A stretch of 64,000 nucleotides of DNA from an uncultured Gammaproteobacteria bacterium (GTDB taxonomy: Bacteria; Pseudomonadota; Gammaproteobacteria; PS1; Pseudothioglobaceae), in contig CACDVH010000004.1 in assembly GCA_902556205.1 (NCBI GenBank), positions 28,194 through 92,193 of the forward strand. Direction: 5' to 3'. A model generated the notes under the pieces. It did not search any database, was not told where the DNA came from, and saw only the letters and a program-made list of their open reading frames with translations. Numbering within the stretch: position 1 is the first letter of the stretch; the number at the start of each line of letters is the position of its first letter. Position numbers and translations under genes: made by a program. Of this stretch, positions 56,830-64,000 are shown one piece after another.

Positions 56830-56855
56830 TGCCCGCCTAACGGCGGGCAATTTTC
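56830..56855 (+). promoter_or_regulatory. Strong intercistronic hairpin between gmaS and mgsA
   Basis: TGCCCGCC (56830-56837) pairs with GGCGGGCA (56842-56849) around a TAAC loop, followed by ATTTTC. It is G-C-rich in an A+T-rich setting. The U-tract is short, so it is likely a partial terminator or a 3' end protector that gives gmaS more transcript than mgsABC. Confidence 0.65.
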
Positions 56856-56875
56856 AGGGAAAGGGAGATTATTTT

Positions 56876-57814
56876 ATGTGCGGAATAGCAGGAATTATTC
56901 ATAAGAATGCCGGCAAAGATGTCAACATTGGTGAGCAAATGACAGCCATGTTGCAGGCTTTGAAGCATAGGGGACCAGATTCAACTGGGTACGCTATGTA
57001 TGGCGAAGACAACGGGAACAATGTGGTTAGATTTAAGGTTGCCGAGGCAGTTGATCTTGAGGGAAGTTTTGATATACACGCTGCGATCGAAGATAGGGTT
57101 GCTGCTGTGAATTCTAGAATGGAAGATTTAGGCGCTAAGATTGTTAAGAAAGAAAGCGCGACTGAGTACTCGCATCGCTATGAGATTCAATTCTCAGGGG
57201 ATATGAAAAAGTTAGCTGACTTCGTTGAAGACATTGAGGGTGTTGAGATTCTATCCATTGGTAACTCACTCGAATTAATCAAGGACCTTGGTGATGCTGC
57301 AGTTGTTTCTGAGCAGTACGGGCTGAATGAATTTAATGGAACTCATGGTATTGGGCACACAAGGATGGCAACTGAGTCGGATGTTGATATTCGTTCTGCT
57401 CACCCTTACTGGGCATACCCATTTAGTGACGTTGCTGTAGTTCACAATGGCCAGCTAACCAACTACTGGACTAACAGACGCGCACTAGAACTTAAAGGAC
57501 ATCGCTTTTCTTCAAACTGCGACTCAGAACTCATAGCAGTTTATATTGCAGAAAGAATGAGTCAGGGAAAAGATTTAGAGTCAGCTATGAAAGACTCTGT
57601 TGAATATCTAGATGGTGTATTCACCTATCTAGTGGCGACAAAAGATCAACTGGGTATGGCCAAGGATGTTATGGCCGCAAAACCAATGGTTGTTTATGAA
57701 GGTGACGATATGATTGCTTTGGCTTCAGAGGAGGTCGCAATTAGGACGTTATTTGATCATCGAATTGAAACATTTGACCCTTATCACGGAGAGGTAAAAG
57801 TATGGCAGAACTAA
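56876..57814 (+). CDS. mgsA: N-methylglutamate synthase subunit A (class II glutamine amidotransferase domain)
   Basis: 312 residues, Ntn-hydrolase amidotransferase fold. N-terminal nucleophile Cys2 in MCGIAGIIHKNAG, then LKHRGPDSTGYAMYG, and later GIGHTRMATESDVDIRSAHP, VVHNGQLTNYWTNRRALE and SSNCDSELIAVYIAERM. In glutamate-synthase relatives this domain frees the amine from glutamine; here it would free methylamine from gamma-glutamylmethylamide. AAGGGAG precedes the start. Overlaps mgsB by 13 nt. Confidence 0.83.
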   Translation: MCGIAGIIHKNAGKDVNIGEQMTAMLQALKHRGPDSTGYAMYGEDNGNNVVRFKVAEAVDLEGSFDIHAAIEDRVAAVNSRMEDLGAKIVKKESATEYSHRYEIQFSGDMKKLADFVEDIEGVEILSIGNSLELIKDLGDAAVVSEQYGLNEFNGTHGIGHTRMATESDVDIRSAHPYWAYPFSDVAVVHNGQLTNYWTNRRALELKGHRFSSNCDSELIAVYIAERMSQGKDLESAMKDSVEYLDGVFTYLVATKDQLGMAKDVMAAKPMVVYEGDDMIALASEEVAIRTLFDHRIETFDPYHGEVKVWQN

Positions 57815-58644
57815 AAAAAGATTCATCTTATGAGATGGGACTCCATCAGGAGCAGCTCAAAGGTAGAACTCAGCAGAAATTTTTCTCGATTGATGAAAGT
57901 GCAAACCTGACGTATTTTCATTCATTTGAAGTAGATACTAACAAGAGCGCTACGATTGATGCCTTAGACATGACGCCTAGAGAAATTAATCGTGAAATCA
58001 GAGCATTAATGGAAAGTGGTATCGGTGATATTACCGTTGACAACCCAATGTCAAGGCATGGTGTTGGCGTGGGTATCTTGAATCGTCTTAATTTAACCTT
58101 TTCAGACAGCTTAGGTTATTTCGGTTGCGGTTTGATTGATGGACCCAACGTTCACATTAAGGGACGAGTAGGCTGGTCATGTGCTGAAAACATGATGGCT
58201 GGAACGGTCGTAATTGATGGTAATGCTGGCTCAACGTTTGGTGCCGCAATTCGTGGTGGAGACCTTGTATGCAAAGGAAGTGTTGGTGCTCGAACAGGTA
58301 TTGACCAAAAAGGCGGAACCATTATTGTGGGTGGTAAAACGGGCGCTTTCTCAGGCTTTATGATGCAGCGTGGTCGAATGATTGTGCTTGGAGATGCAGG
58401 TATGAACTTAGGTGATTCAATGTATGACGGCACGATTTATGTGGGCGGCGAAGTTGAAGAACTTGGAGTGGACTGTGTTCCTGGTGAGATGACAGAGCTA
58501 GACGTTCGCTACTTAACTGAAAAGCTTGGTAATTACGATATGAAAGCTCCAAATGGCGTTGAAAAGATGCAAAAGTATGTTTCTGGTAAGACACTATGGA
58601 ATTACGACAATCTTGAGCCTGCAGAGAAAAAACTTATTCTTTAA
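57802..58644 (+). CDS. mgsB: N-methylglutamate synthase subunit B (GXGXG domain)
   Basis: 280 residues matching the C-terminal glutamate-synthase beta-helix: repeats such as GCGLIDGPNVHIKGRVGW, AGTVVIDGNAGSTFGAAIRGGD, GTIIVGGKTGAFSGFMMQRG and YVGGEVEELGVD. The repeats build a structural domain in the large subunit of GltB, here a separate polypeptide. The split of one GltB-like protein into MgsA, MgsB and MgsC is known for NMG synthases and related GlxBCD sets. Confidence 0.83.
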   Translation: MAELKKDSSYEMGLHQEQLKGRTQQKFFSIDESANLTYFHSFEVDTNKSATIDALDMTPREINREIRALMESGIGDITVDNPMSRHGVGVGILNRLNLTFSDSLGYFGCGLIDGPNVHIKGRVGWSCAENMMAGTVVIDGNAGSTFGAAIRGGDLVCKGSVGARTGIDQKGGTIIVGGKTGAFSGFMMQRGRMIVLGDAGMNLGDSMYDGTIYVGGEVEELGVDCVPGEMTELDVRYLTEKLGNYDMKAPNGVEKMQKYVSGKTLWNYDNLEPAEKKLIL

Positions 58645-58677
58645 TCGGACTTTAACAAATTAACTAAAGGAAAAATT

Positions 58678-60015
58678 ATGAGTGATATAGATGAAAAAAA
58701 CAGACTAGGTAAAAGTTTTATCTTTCCTAAAGGTGTGATGGATGACATCCACATTAAATCTGATTTGGGACGTTACCGAATGAGAGGTTTCTCTCTTTTC
58801 AAAAAGATTCCAACATGGGATGACTTGACTTTTATGCCAGGCACTCTGACGCGTTTTGTTATTGAAGGCTACAGAGAAAAATGTTTAACAAAAACCATTA
58901 TCGGTCCTGAAGCGCCTAGACCACTAGAGCTCGACATACCTATTTACATTACAGGTATGAGTTTTGGAGCGCTGAGTTATGAAGCTAAAACTGCTCTGGC
59001 TCGGGGTGCGACTATGGCTGGAACAGCGACTTGCTCTGGTGAGGGAGGAATGATTCCTGACGAGAGACGCTACTCAAGTAAGTGGTTTTATCAATGTATT
59101 CAGTCACGCTATGGCTTCAATCCTCAGCATTTACGTCTAGCAGACAGTGTTGAGTTCTTTATTGGACAGGGCTGTAAAGTAGGACTGGGTGGACACTTGA
59201 TGGGGCAGAAGGTAACTGACCAGGTTGCTGAGATGCGATCGCTTCCAGCGGGTATTGACCAAAGATCTCCTGCAAGACACCCAGACTGGTTAGGCCCAGA
59301 TGATTTGGCACTTAAAATTGAAGAGATTCGTGAAGCAACCGATGGACAAATTCCAATTCAATTGAAGCTTGGTGCTGCTCGTGTCTACGACGACGTTCGT
59401 ATGGCTGCAAAAACGGGTTGTGACAGTATTTATATTGATGGAATGGAAGGCGGTACAGCCGCTGGACCTCATATTGCTACTGAGGAGACAGGTGTTCCTG
59501 GAATCGCTGCAATTCGTCAAGCAAGAAGAGCAATCGATGATGTTGGCATGACAGGAAGAATTTCACTGGTCTATGCTGGCGGTATTAGAAATGGTGGTGA
59601 CGTCGCTAAAGCGGTCGCGCTTGGTGCAGACGCGGTTGCGATTGGACACGCTGCTCTTATGGCTCTTAACTGTAACAGAGATATACCGGAAGCGGATTAC
59701 CCCAATGAAATGGGTGTCAACGCTGGTGAGTGTTATCACTGTCATACAGGTCGCTGCCCAGTGGGTGTTGCAACTCAAGACCCAGTACTTAGACAGAGAC
59801 TAGACCCTGATGCAGCTTCAGAGAGAGTTTATAACTTCTTACACACTTTAGCGATTGAGTGCCAGATGATGGCGCGTGCTTGTGGTAAGACGAATATTCA
59901 CTCACTAGAGCCAGAAGATCTAGCTGCTTTAACGATGGAAGCCTCAGCATGTGCTCAAGTTCCTATTGCAGGTTCTCAGCACACTGTTGGTCGTCCAGAT
60001 TTGACACGCTTTTAA
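58678..60015 (+). CDS. mgsC: N-methylglutamate synthase subunit C (FMN/Fe-S synthase domain)
   Basis: 445 residues like the central GltB synthase domain. FMN/substrate blocks are ITGMSFGALSYEAKTALARG (near 90), CSGEGGMIPDERRY and QLKLGAARVYDDVRMAAKTG (near 225), and GADAVAIGHAALMAL (near 320). A cysteine cluster GECYHCHTGRCPVGVA near 350 is the 3Fe-4S site. With MgsA and MgsB it would make N-methylglutamate from 2-oxoglutarate and the released methylamine. Confidence 0.83.
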   Translation: MSDIDEKNRLGKSFIFPKGVMDDIHIKSDLGRYRMRGFSLFKKIPTWDDLTFMPGTLTRFVIEGYREKCLTKTIIGPEAPRPLELDIPIYITGMSFGALSYEAKTALARGATMAGTATCSGEGGMIPDERRYSSKWFYQCIQSRYGFNPQHLRLADSVEFFIGQGCKVGLGGHLMGQKVTDQVAEMRSLPAGIDQRSPARHPDWLGPDDLALKIEEIREATDGQIPIQLKLGAARVYDDVRMAAKTGCDSIYIDGMEGGTAAGPHIATEETGVPGIAAIRQARRAIDDVGMTGRISLVYAGGIRNGGDVAKAVALGADAVAIGHAALMALNCNRDIPEADYPNEMGVNAGECYHCHTGRCPVGVATQDPVLRQRLDPDAASERVYNFLHTLAIECQMMARACGKTNIHSLEPEDLAALTMEASACAQVPIAGSQHTVGRPDLTRF

Positions 60016-60029
60016 GGATAGGAGAAATT

Positions 60030-60416
60030 ATGAGCAATAAAGAAGAAGAGTTCGTTGTTGGAGCTGATGGCCTAGGAACTGATCGCGAAAAAGATATTGG
60101 TCAGCATATTGGTTATCGATATGACGTAAACCTCGTTCCTGACCTTAAGTTTATAACACCTTTCTTACAGGAGTATATAGACAAAATGGGATGGAAAGAT
60201 CTGAACTGGTTAGAAGACATTCATATGGGATATGAAGGCGATCAAGCCGCTGTTTTTGATAGAAATATCAACGGCTGGGTGACAATTCCTGACACCATAA
60301 AATTACCTGATAATCAGCAAGAGAGGGATATGATTGCGCGTGAGCTTTTAATTAAGTTCCAAATGTCAGAAAATCATCCAATGGTCGATCTTAATAACGC
60401 TTACCGTAAATTTTAA
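60030..60416 (+). CDS. Unrecognised 128-residue protein of the mgs cluster
   Basis: Begins MSNKEEEFVVGADGLGTDRE, 14 nt after mgsC with AGGAG, so co-transcribed. Acidic and soluble, no cysteines, no signal. Regions of note are GQHIGYRYDVNLVPDLKFI, KMGWKDLNWLEDIHMGYEGD and NHPMVDLNNAYRKF. I do not recognise its family. The tight operon position suggests it binds or supports the NMG synthase, or handles a pathway intermediate. Confidence 0.7.
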   Translation: MSNKEEEFVVGADGLGTDREKDIGQHIGYRYDVNLVPDLKFITPFLQEYIDKMGWKDLNWLEDIHMGYEGDQAAVFDRNINGWVTIPDTIKLPDNQQERDMIARELLIKFQMSENHPMVDLNNAYRKF

Positions 60417-60489
60417 TTTGGGTAAGTGAATTAAAAGGGGAGTTTTTTTTAGAGAATCAATCTCTATAAATGCTTTCCTTGGTTTTTCG

Positions 60490-60510
60490 GCACCTCACCC
60501 CCTGAGGTGC
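60490..60510 (+). terminator. Hairpin downstream of the mgs operon
   Basis: GCACCTCA (60490-60497) pairs with TGAGGTGC (60503-60510) around a C5 loop. No U-run follows (TGAATAAAC), so it looks more like a 3' stabilising hairpin or a factor-assisted stop than a textbook intrinsic terminator. Confidence 0.5.
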
Positions 60511-60598
60511 TGAATAAACTAAAAATAAGTATTCTGTTGAGTGTGGAGATTATTTGTAAAAAAAGAATTTATTCAAAATAATCTATAATTAATTCTAT

Positions 60599-60611
60599 GT
60601 ATACTCAAACA
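60599..60611 (+). promoter_or_regulatory. 13-mer GTATACTCAAACA shared with the gmaS promoter
   Basis: GTATACTCAAACA occurs here, about 22 nt upstream of the tdm start, and at 55131-55143 over the -10 of the gmaS promoter. Here no clear -35 box lies at the right distance. It may be a common regulator site, or tdm may need an activator. Confidence 0.4.
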
Positions 60612-60633
60612 TTATTAAAAGGGGTTTTAATTA

Positions 60634-62934
60634 ATGAGAGTTTCTAATATTAAATACGATGGTGATTGTGAAACCTATCAGATTTATGGTGGTGAAGCGG
60701 TCGCAATTGATTTAAAAAAAGGCGATTCGGTAGAAATAGTTGATGTTGAAGGCGATCAAAAGTGCAGTGTACTTGCCTTTGATTCTAAAAAAACCTCTGC
60801 CTTGTCCTCATTAAATTGGAAGACAAATTCTAACAATAGCTCTAATAAAGTCTCTCTAGATAGCTGCTCTGAAATGCTTAGAGCAATCCTTGATTCAAAT
60901 AAAATTAAACCAAAAGATATAGATACTGCTGAGTTATTTCAAGATTCAAGTCCAGCAGATACTAGGCAATTATTTGATATTAATCATGACCTCTTGTGTG
61001 TGTTTGATGCAAAGGGCGGTCCAATGCAAGTGGATCATCAGAACTCACCCACTGAAATCTTGATTAACGTTCAAAGGAAAAACCCTACAAACCCTTCTGA
61101 TCGACTTCCAGAGCCTCTAGCAAAACCCTCTAAGGAGATTAGAGTCAAAGATTCTAGTGCGGTTGCTTATAAAGTAAAGGCGGGTCAATACATTCAAATT
61201 ATTGATGTCGAGGGGCAGCAGTGCTCAGACTTTCAGGCTTTTTTAGTTGAAGATTTAAAAAATAATGAGGAGCTATGCCTTGATCCTACTGTGACTCGAT
61301 CGCAGATGCTAGCAAGCTATCCAGCTCCAGGGACACACGACAAGTTTTATAATCAGAATTCGATTCCATTAGTTGAAGTCATTCAAGATACAGTCTGTCG
61401 TCACGACACTTTTGGTTTGGCATGCAACGCCAAATATTATGAAGATAGGGGATTTCCAGGCCACATAAGCTGTACTGATAACTTTAATAAATCTTTGGCT
61501 GATTTTGGCGTTAAGCCGAGAAGAAATTGGGCTGCGGTTAATCTCTTTTTTAATACAGCGATTGAAGAGTGCCACTCGTTAACTTCTGATGTCTCTTGGT
61601 CTAGGCCGGGAGATTACGTGCTTTTAAGGGCTGTAGATGATCTCGTTTGCGTTTCCTCAGCGTGTCCAGATGACACTACCTCAGCAAACGGCTGGAATCC
61701 AACTGATATTCATGTTAGGATTTATGATGAGTCTAACAATTTTTCATCGGCAACGGCATTTAGGCCTGATCCACAATCTATTCCGACTATGACAAAAGAA
61801 ACTGGTTTTCACAAAAATACTTCTAAATTAACTAAAAACTTTGACAACTATAACGGCTATTGGTTGCCGCTTGAATATGAAAATTTGGGGGCAATCAAAG
61901 AATACTGGCAGTGCCGAGAAGGCGTTGTCATGATTGACCTTGCGCCGCTGAGAAAGTTTGAAGTTTACGGTCAAGATGCTGAGGCTTTGATGCAGTTTGC
62001 CATTACTAAGGATGTTCGAAAGCTAGCTATTGGACAGGTGGTCTACTCAGCGATGTGCTATGAAAACGGCTGCATGGTCGATGATGGAACGCTTTTCCGA
62101 ATGGATGAAAATAACTTTCGCTGGATTGGCGGTTCTGACGATGGCGGCAAATTACTCAGAAAAATCGCAGATGATAGGGGGTTAGATGTCCGTGTTAAGT
62201 CCTCCACAGATCAGCTTCACAACGTAGCAGTTCAGGGACCTAAAAGTAGAGAAACGTTATCCAAAATTATTTGGACCCCAAAACTACAAACATCGATTGA
62301 GGACCTTAAATGGTTCCGCTTTACGATTGGAAGAATTGGTGGTGAATTTGGTATACCTGTAATGGTTTCCAGAACGGGTTACTCCGGTGAGCTTGGTTAT
62401 GAGGTGTTCGCTCATCCTAATGATTGTGAGGCCGTTTGGGATGCTATTGCAGAAGCTGGAGAAGATTTTGGTATATGTCCTCTAGGGCTAAATGCGCTTG
62501 ACATGCTCAGAATTGAAGCGGGATTAATCTTTGCTGGATATGAGTTTTGTGACCAGACGGATCCATTTGAAGCAGGCATTTCTTTTACTGTGCCGCTGAA
62601 GACAAAAGAGGATGATTTTTCTGGTAAAGAATCTTTAATTCTTCGCAAGAATTCTCCACAAAGAGTTTTGGTTGGGTTAGAATTAGATGGTAACGAAGTT
62701 GCGCTCCATGGCGATGGGGTGTATATTGGGAAACAACAGATAGGAATCATTACAAGTGCAACGCGTTCACCGATACTCAAAAAGAACATTGCGCTTTGTA
62801 GAATTTCAGTTTCAGACTCAGAAATTGGGACTGAGGTTGAAGTAGGAAAATTAGATGGACATCAAAAACGCTTACCTGCAAAGGTAGTAAGATTTCCATT
62901 TTATGATCCTGAAAAAACTAGAGTTCGGATGTAG
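60634..62934 (+). CDS. tdm: Trimethylamine N-oxide demethylase-like protein (DUF1989-GcvT fusion)
   Basis: 766 residues. Residues about 1-380 are DUF1989-type, with candidate metal ligands Cys255, His257, Cys264, Cys280 and Cys344 (segments VCRHDTFGLACNAKYY, GHISCTDNF and SSACPDD). Residues about 405-766 are a GcvT tetrahydrofolate-binding domain with LAPLRKFEVYGQDAEALMQF, GGSDDGGKLLRKIADD and SRTGYSGELGYEVF. This DUF1989-GcvT fusion is the architecture of TMAO demethylase (Tdm), which yields dimethylamine and formaldehyde, the folate domain capturing the formaldehyde. AAAAGGGG precedes the start. A different aminomethyl substrate cannot be excluded. Confidence 0.8.
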   Translation: MRVSNIKYDGDCETYQIYGGEAVAIDLKKGDSVEIVDVEGDQKCSVLAFDSKKTSALSSLNWKTNSNNSSNKVSLDSCSEMLRAILDSNKIKPKDIDTAELFQDSSPADTRQLFDINHDLLCVFDAKGGPMQVDHQNSPTEILINVQRKNPTNPSDRLPEPLAKPSKEIRVKDSSAVAYKVKAGQYIQIIDVEGQQCSDFQAFLVEDLKNNEELCLDPTVTRSQMLASYPAPGTHDKFYNQNSIPLVEVIQDTVCRHDTFGLACNAKYYEDRGFPGHISCTDNFNKSLADFGVKPRRNWAAVNLFFNTAIEECHSLTSDVSWSRPGDYVLLRAVDDLVCVSSACPDDTTSANGWNPTDIHVRIYDESNNFSSATAFRPDPQSIPTMTKETGFHKNTSKLTKNFDNYNGYWLPLEYENLGAIKEYWQCREGVVMIDLAPLRKFEVYGQDAEALMQFAITKDVRKLAIGQVVYSAMCYENGCMVDDGTLFRMDENNFRWIGGSDDGGKLLRKIADDRGLDVRVKSSTDQLHNVAVQGPKSRETLSKIIWTPKLQTSIEDLKWFRFTIGRIGGEFGIPVMVSRTGYSGELGYEVFAHPNDCEAVWDAIAEAGEDFGICPLGLNALDMLRIEAGLIFAGYEFCDQTDPFEAGISFTVPLKTKEDDFSGKESLILRKNSPQRVLVGLELDGNEVALHGDGVYIGKQQIGIITSATRSPILKKNIALCRISVSDSEIGTEVEVGKLDGHQKRLPAKVVRFPFYDPEKTRVRM

Positions 62935-62952
62935 TTTTTTCAGTAAAGGAAC

Positions 62953-62980
62953 ATCTCAGATGGGTAATTGCATTTGAGAT
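62953..62980. terminator. Weak hairpin between tdm and the binding-protein gene
   Basis: ATCTCAGATG (62953-62962) pairs with CATTTGAGAT (62971-62980), one G-U pair, 8-nt loop. The following stretch is T-rich only after 10 nt, so it is a possible rather than firm terminator of the tdm transcript. Confidence 0.4.
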
Positions 62981-63087
62981 TGTAAGTGTGATTTTTAGGA
63001 CTGTATTTGTTATAAAAATCATTTTTAAGTTGAATGTTTTAGGGTTTTTTTATAGTCTTAATAATATTTAATTAATTAAATAAAGGA

Positions 63088-64000
63088 TTATTTGGTGAAA
63101 GCCATCCAAATATCCTCGTTATCTGCAAGCCACTTAGCTGCAGCTTCCTCATGAGACATCTTATCAATATCAACTAGAGCAGCCATCTGACCGATCATTG
63201 ACGTATTGAAGTCCATCTTAGTGTAGGCTGTATACGCAGTTGGATGAGTCTTAGGGAACTTGTAGTTCGCCGCTTTCTTCAACCAACCTCTAGGAGAACC
63301 ACAGGCCCCGTCACCACCTTCTGTTTCACGGCAACCATAGAAGTATGGAGGAAACTCTATGAATACAAAACCATCACTATCCGTAAAGTTAGGTGTCCAG
63401 TTAAATATAATTATTCCTTCTCCAGCAGCTTTTGCAGAATCAATAGCGGCCCAAAGAGCGTCTGCACTACCAGTTTGTTTATAAGTGTATTCACCATCTA
63501 AACCAAGAGCTCCAATACGATCTTCAAATAGATTCTTTCCAGTTTCCGCATCAACGTGCCAAGGACCATCTAAGAAAACTCCTTTACCACCAGAATCGGC
63601 TTTGGCAAAAACTGATCCACAACCTTTAAGAGCTTCCCAATCTGGAAGTCCAGGACATAGATTTTGCTCTATTACCCACTTAGGAACTCCCATATCTTCA
63701 ATAGTCAAGGCAGAATGGGTACCAGCTTCAATTAGACCGCCCTTACCCATGGCTGTATAGAAAGCATGGCCAAAGGCTCCTTCCCAAACTTCGTGAGATA
63801 TAGTAACGTCTCCAAGACGAATCGATTCATATACACCTGACGAGTCAGCTGGAACGTAAGATACGTTGTTACCCATAGACTCAAAAATACCACCAATCAC
63901 GTAAGACATAACCACTTGGCTTGACCAGTTGTGAATTGGTATAACGATTGGCTTTGAAGAGTCCGCAACAGCTTGAACTGAAACAGAAGCTAAAGACATC
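63088..64000 (-). CDS. tmoX: TMAO/glycine-betaine-type ABC substrate-binding protein (TmoX/OpuAC-like), 5' end outside window
   Basis: At least 303 residues visible. The first residues read MSLASVSVQAVADSS, the end of a signal peptide, so the true start lies beyond 64,000. The OpuAC fold shows DVTISHEVWEGAFGHAF, aromatic substrate-cage residues in WHVDAETG and IFNWTPNF, and a cysteine-flanked acidic loop (FYGCRETEGGDGACG) near 220. The cysteine-acidic loop and the neighbouring tdm favour TmoX, the TMAO-binding protein, over a betaine or proline-betaine binder. The permease and ATPase genes would be to the right. Confidence 0.75.
   Translation of the reverse strand, partial: MSLASVSVQAVADSSKPIVIPIHNWSSQVVMSYVIGGIFESMGNNVSYVPADSSGVYESIRLGDVTISHEVWEGAFGHAFYTAMGKGGLIEAGTHSALTIEDMGVPKWVIEQNLCPGLPDWEALKGCGSVFAKADSGGKGVFLDGPWHVDAETGKNLFEDRIGALGLDGEYTYKQTGSADALWAAIDSAKAAGEGIIIFNWTPNFTDSDGFVFIEFPPYFYGCRETEGGDGACGSPRGWLKKAANYKFPKTHPTAYTAYTKMDFNTSMIGQMAALVDIDKMSHEEAAAKWLADNEDIWMAFTK

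Noticed and set aside
58152..58594. Reverse-strand ORFs across mgsB
   Set aside because: Shadows of the repetitive GXGXG domain, low-complexity composition.
56876..60015. Normal glutamate synthase (GltB)
   Set aside because: The three GltB domains are separate genes of 312, 280 and 445 residues and no GltD small subunit follows; with gmaS and tdm beside them, NMG synthase is the better reading, though GlxBCD-type naming is not excluded.

Overview
The window is a piece of an A+T-rich, compact bacterial chromosome. Gene order and families point to a streamlined marine gammaproteobacterium: hisS-yfgM-der, rpsF-rpsR-rplI-dnaB, thrS-infC-rpmI-rplT-pheS-pheT-ihfA, cytochrome c maturation genes, HU, fabI/lspA/recJ and sucAB. 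My best guess is a relative of the Thioglobaceae (SUP05/Arctic96BD-19), but this is inference from gene content and style, not a database match. I saw no insertion sequence, prophage, CRISPR array or integrase.

Layout. 1-5.7 kb: 3' part of a DadA-like amino-acid oxidoreductase, then leftward der, yfgM, hisS, a cytosolic-type 5'-nucleotidase and a DUF1249 gene. 5.8-8.4 kb: leftward ribosomal operon and dnaB. 8.5-12.9 kb: cutC, a monofunctional transglycosylase, tsaB, ccmCDE-ccmG and HU. 12.9-13.1 kb: tRNA-Val(UAC) and tRNA-Asp(GUC). 13.1-22 kb: a DoeB-like deacylase, threonine aldolase, ppiD, fabI, lspA, recJ. 22-26.7 kb: a secreted protein of unknown function, a DUF1501/DUF1800 pair and an MFS transporter. 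26.8-33.6 kb: the translation operon, with infC starting at a rare AUU codon. 33.6-46 kb: accessory functions, including an AI-2E-type permease, MsrA, a MoeB/ThiF protein, tRNA-Pro(GGG), a bacterioferritin-like gene behind a Fur box, a MATE pump, pirin and a lipoprotein subtilase autotransporter. 46-53 kb: def, amtB plus a 58-residue companion, and sucAB.

53-64 kb is the most interesting part. It is a locus for methylated amines: a betaine/homocysteine methyltransferase, an XRE-cupin regulator, a gamma-glutamylmethylamide synthetase (gmaS), three subunits of N-methylglutamate synthase (mgsABC), an unrecognised 128-residue protein, a DUF1989-GcvT fusion with the architecture of TMAO demethylase (tdm), and the facing 5'-truncated gene of a TMAO/betaine-type binding protein (tmoX-like). 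Proposed flow: TMAO is captured by TmoX; Tdm splits it to dimethylamine and formaldehyde; a dimethylamine monooxygenase not in this window makes methylamine; GmaS and MgsABC turn methylamine into N-methylglutamate; the N-methylglutamate dehydrogenase is also outside the window. Methyl groups and nitrogen would enter folate/methionine metabolism and ammonium assimilation, with amtB close by.

The gmaS gene has a strong predicted promoter followed by a leader of about 180 nt. The leader begins with a perfect 11-bp closing helix around two smaller hairpins, a three-way-junction shape, and ends in a weak hairpin with a U-run just before the ribosome binding site. It matches no riboswitch class I can recall and is the best candidate here for an undescribed regulatory element.
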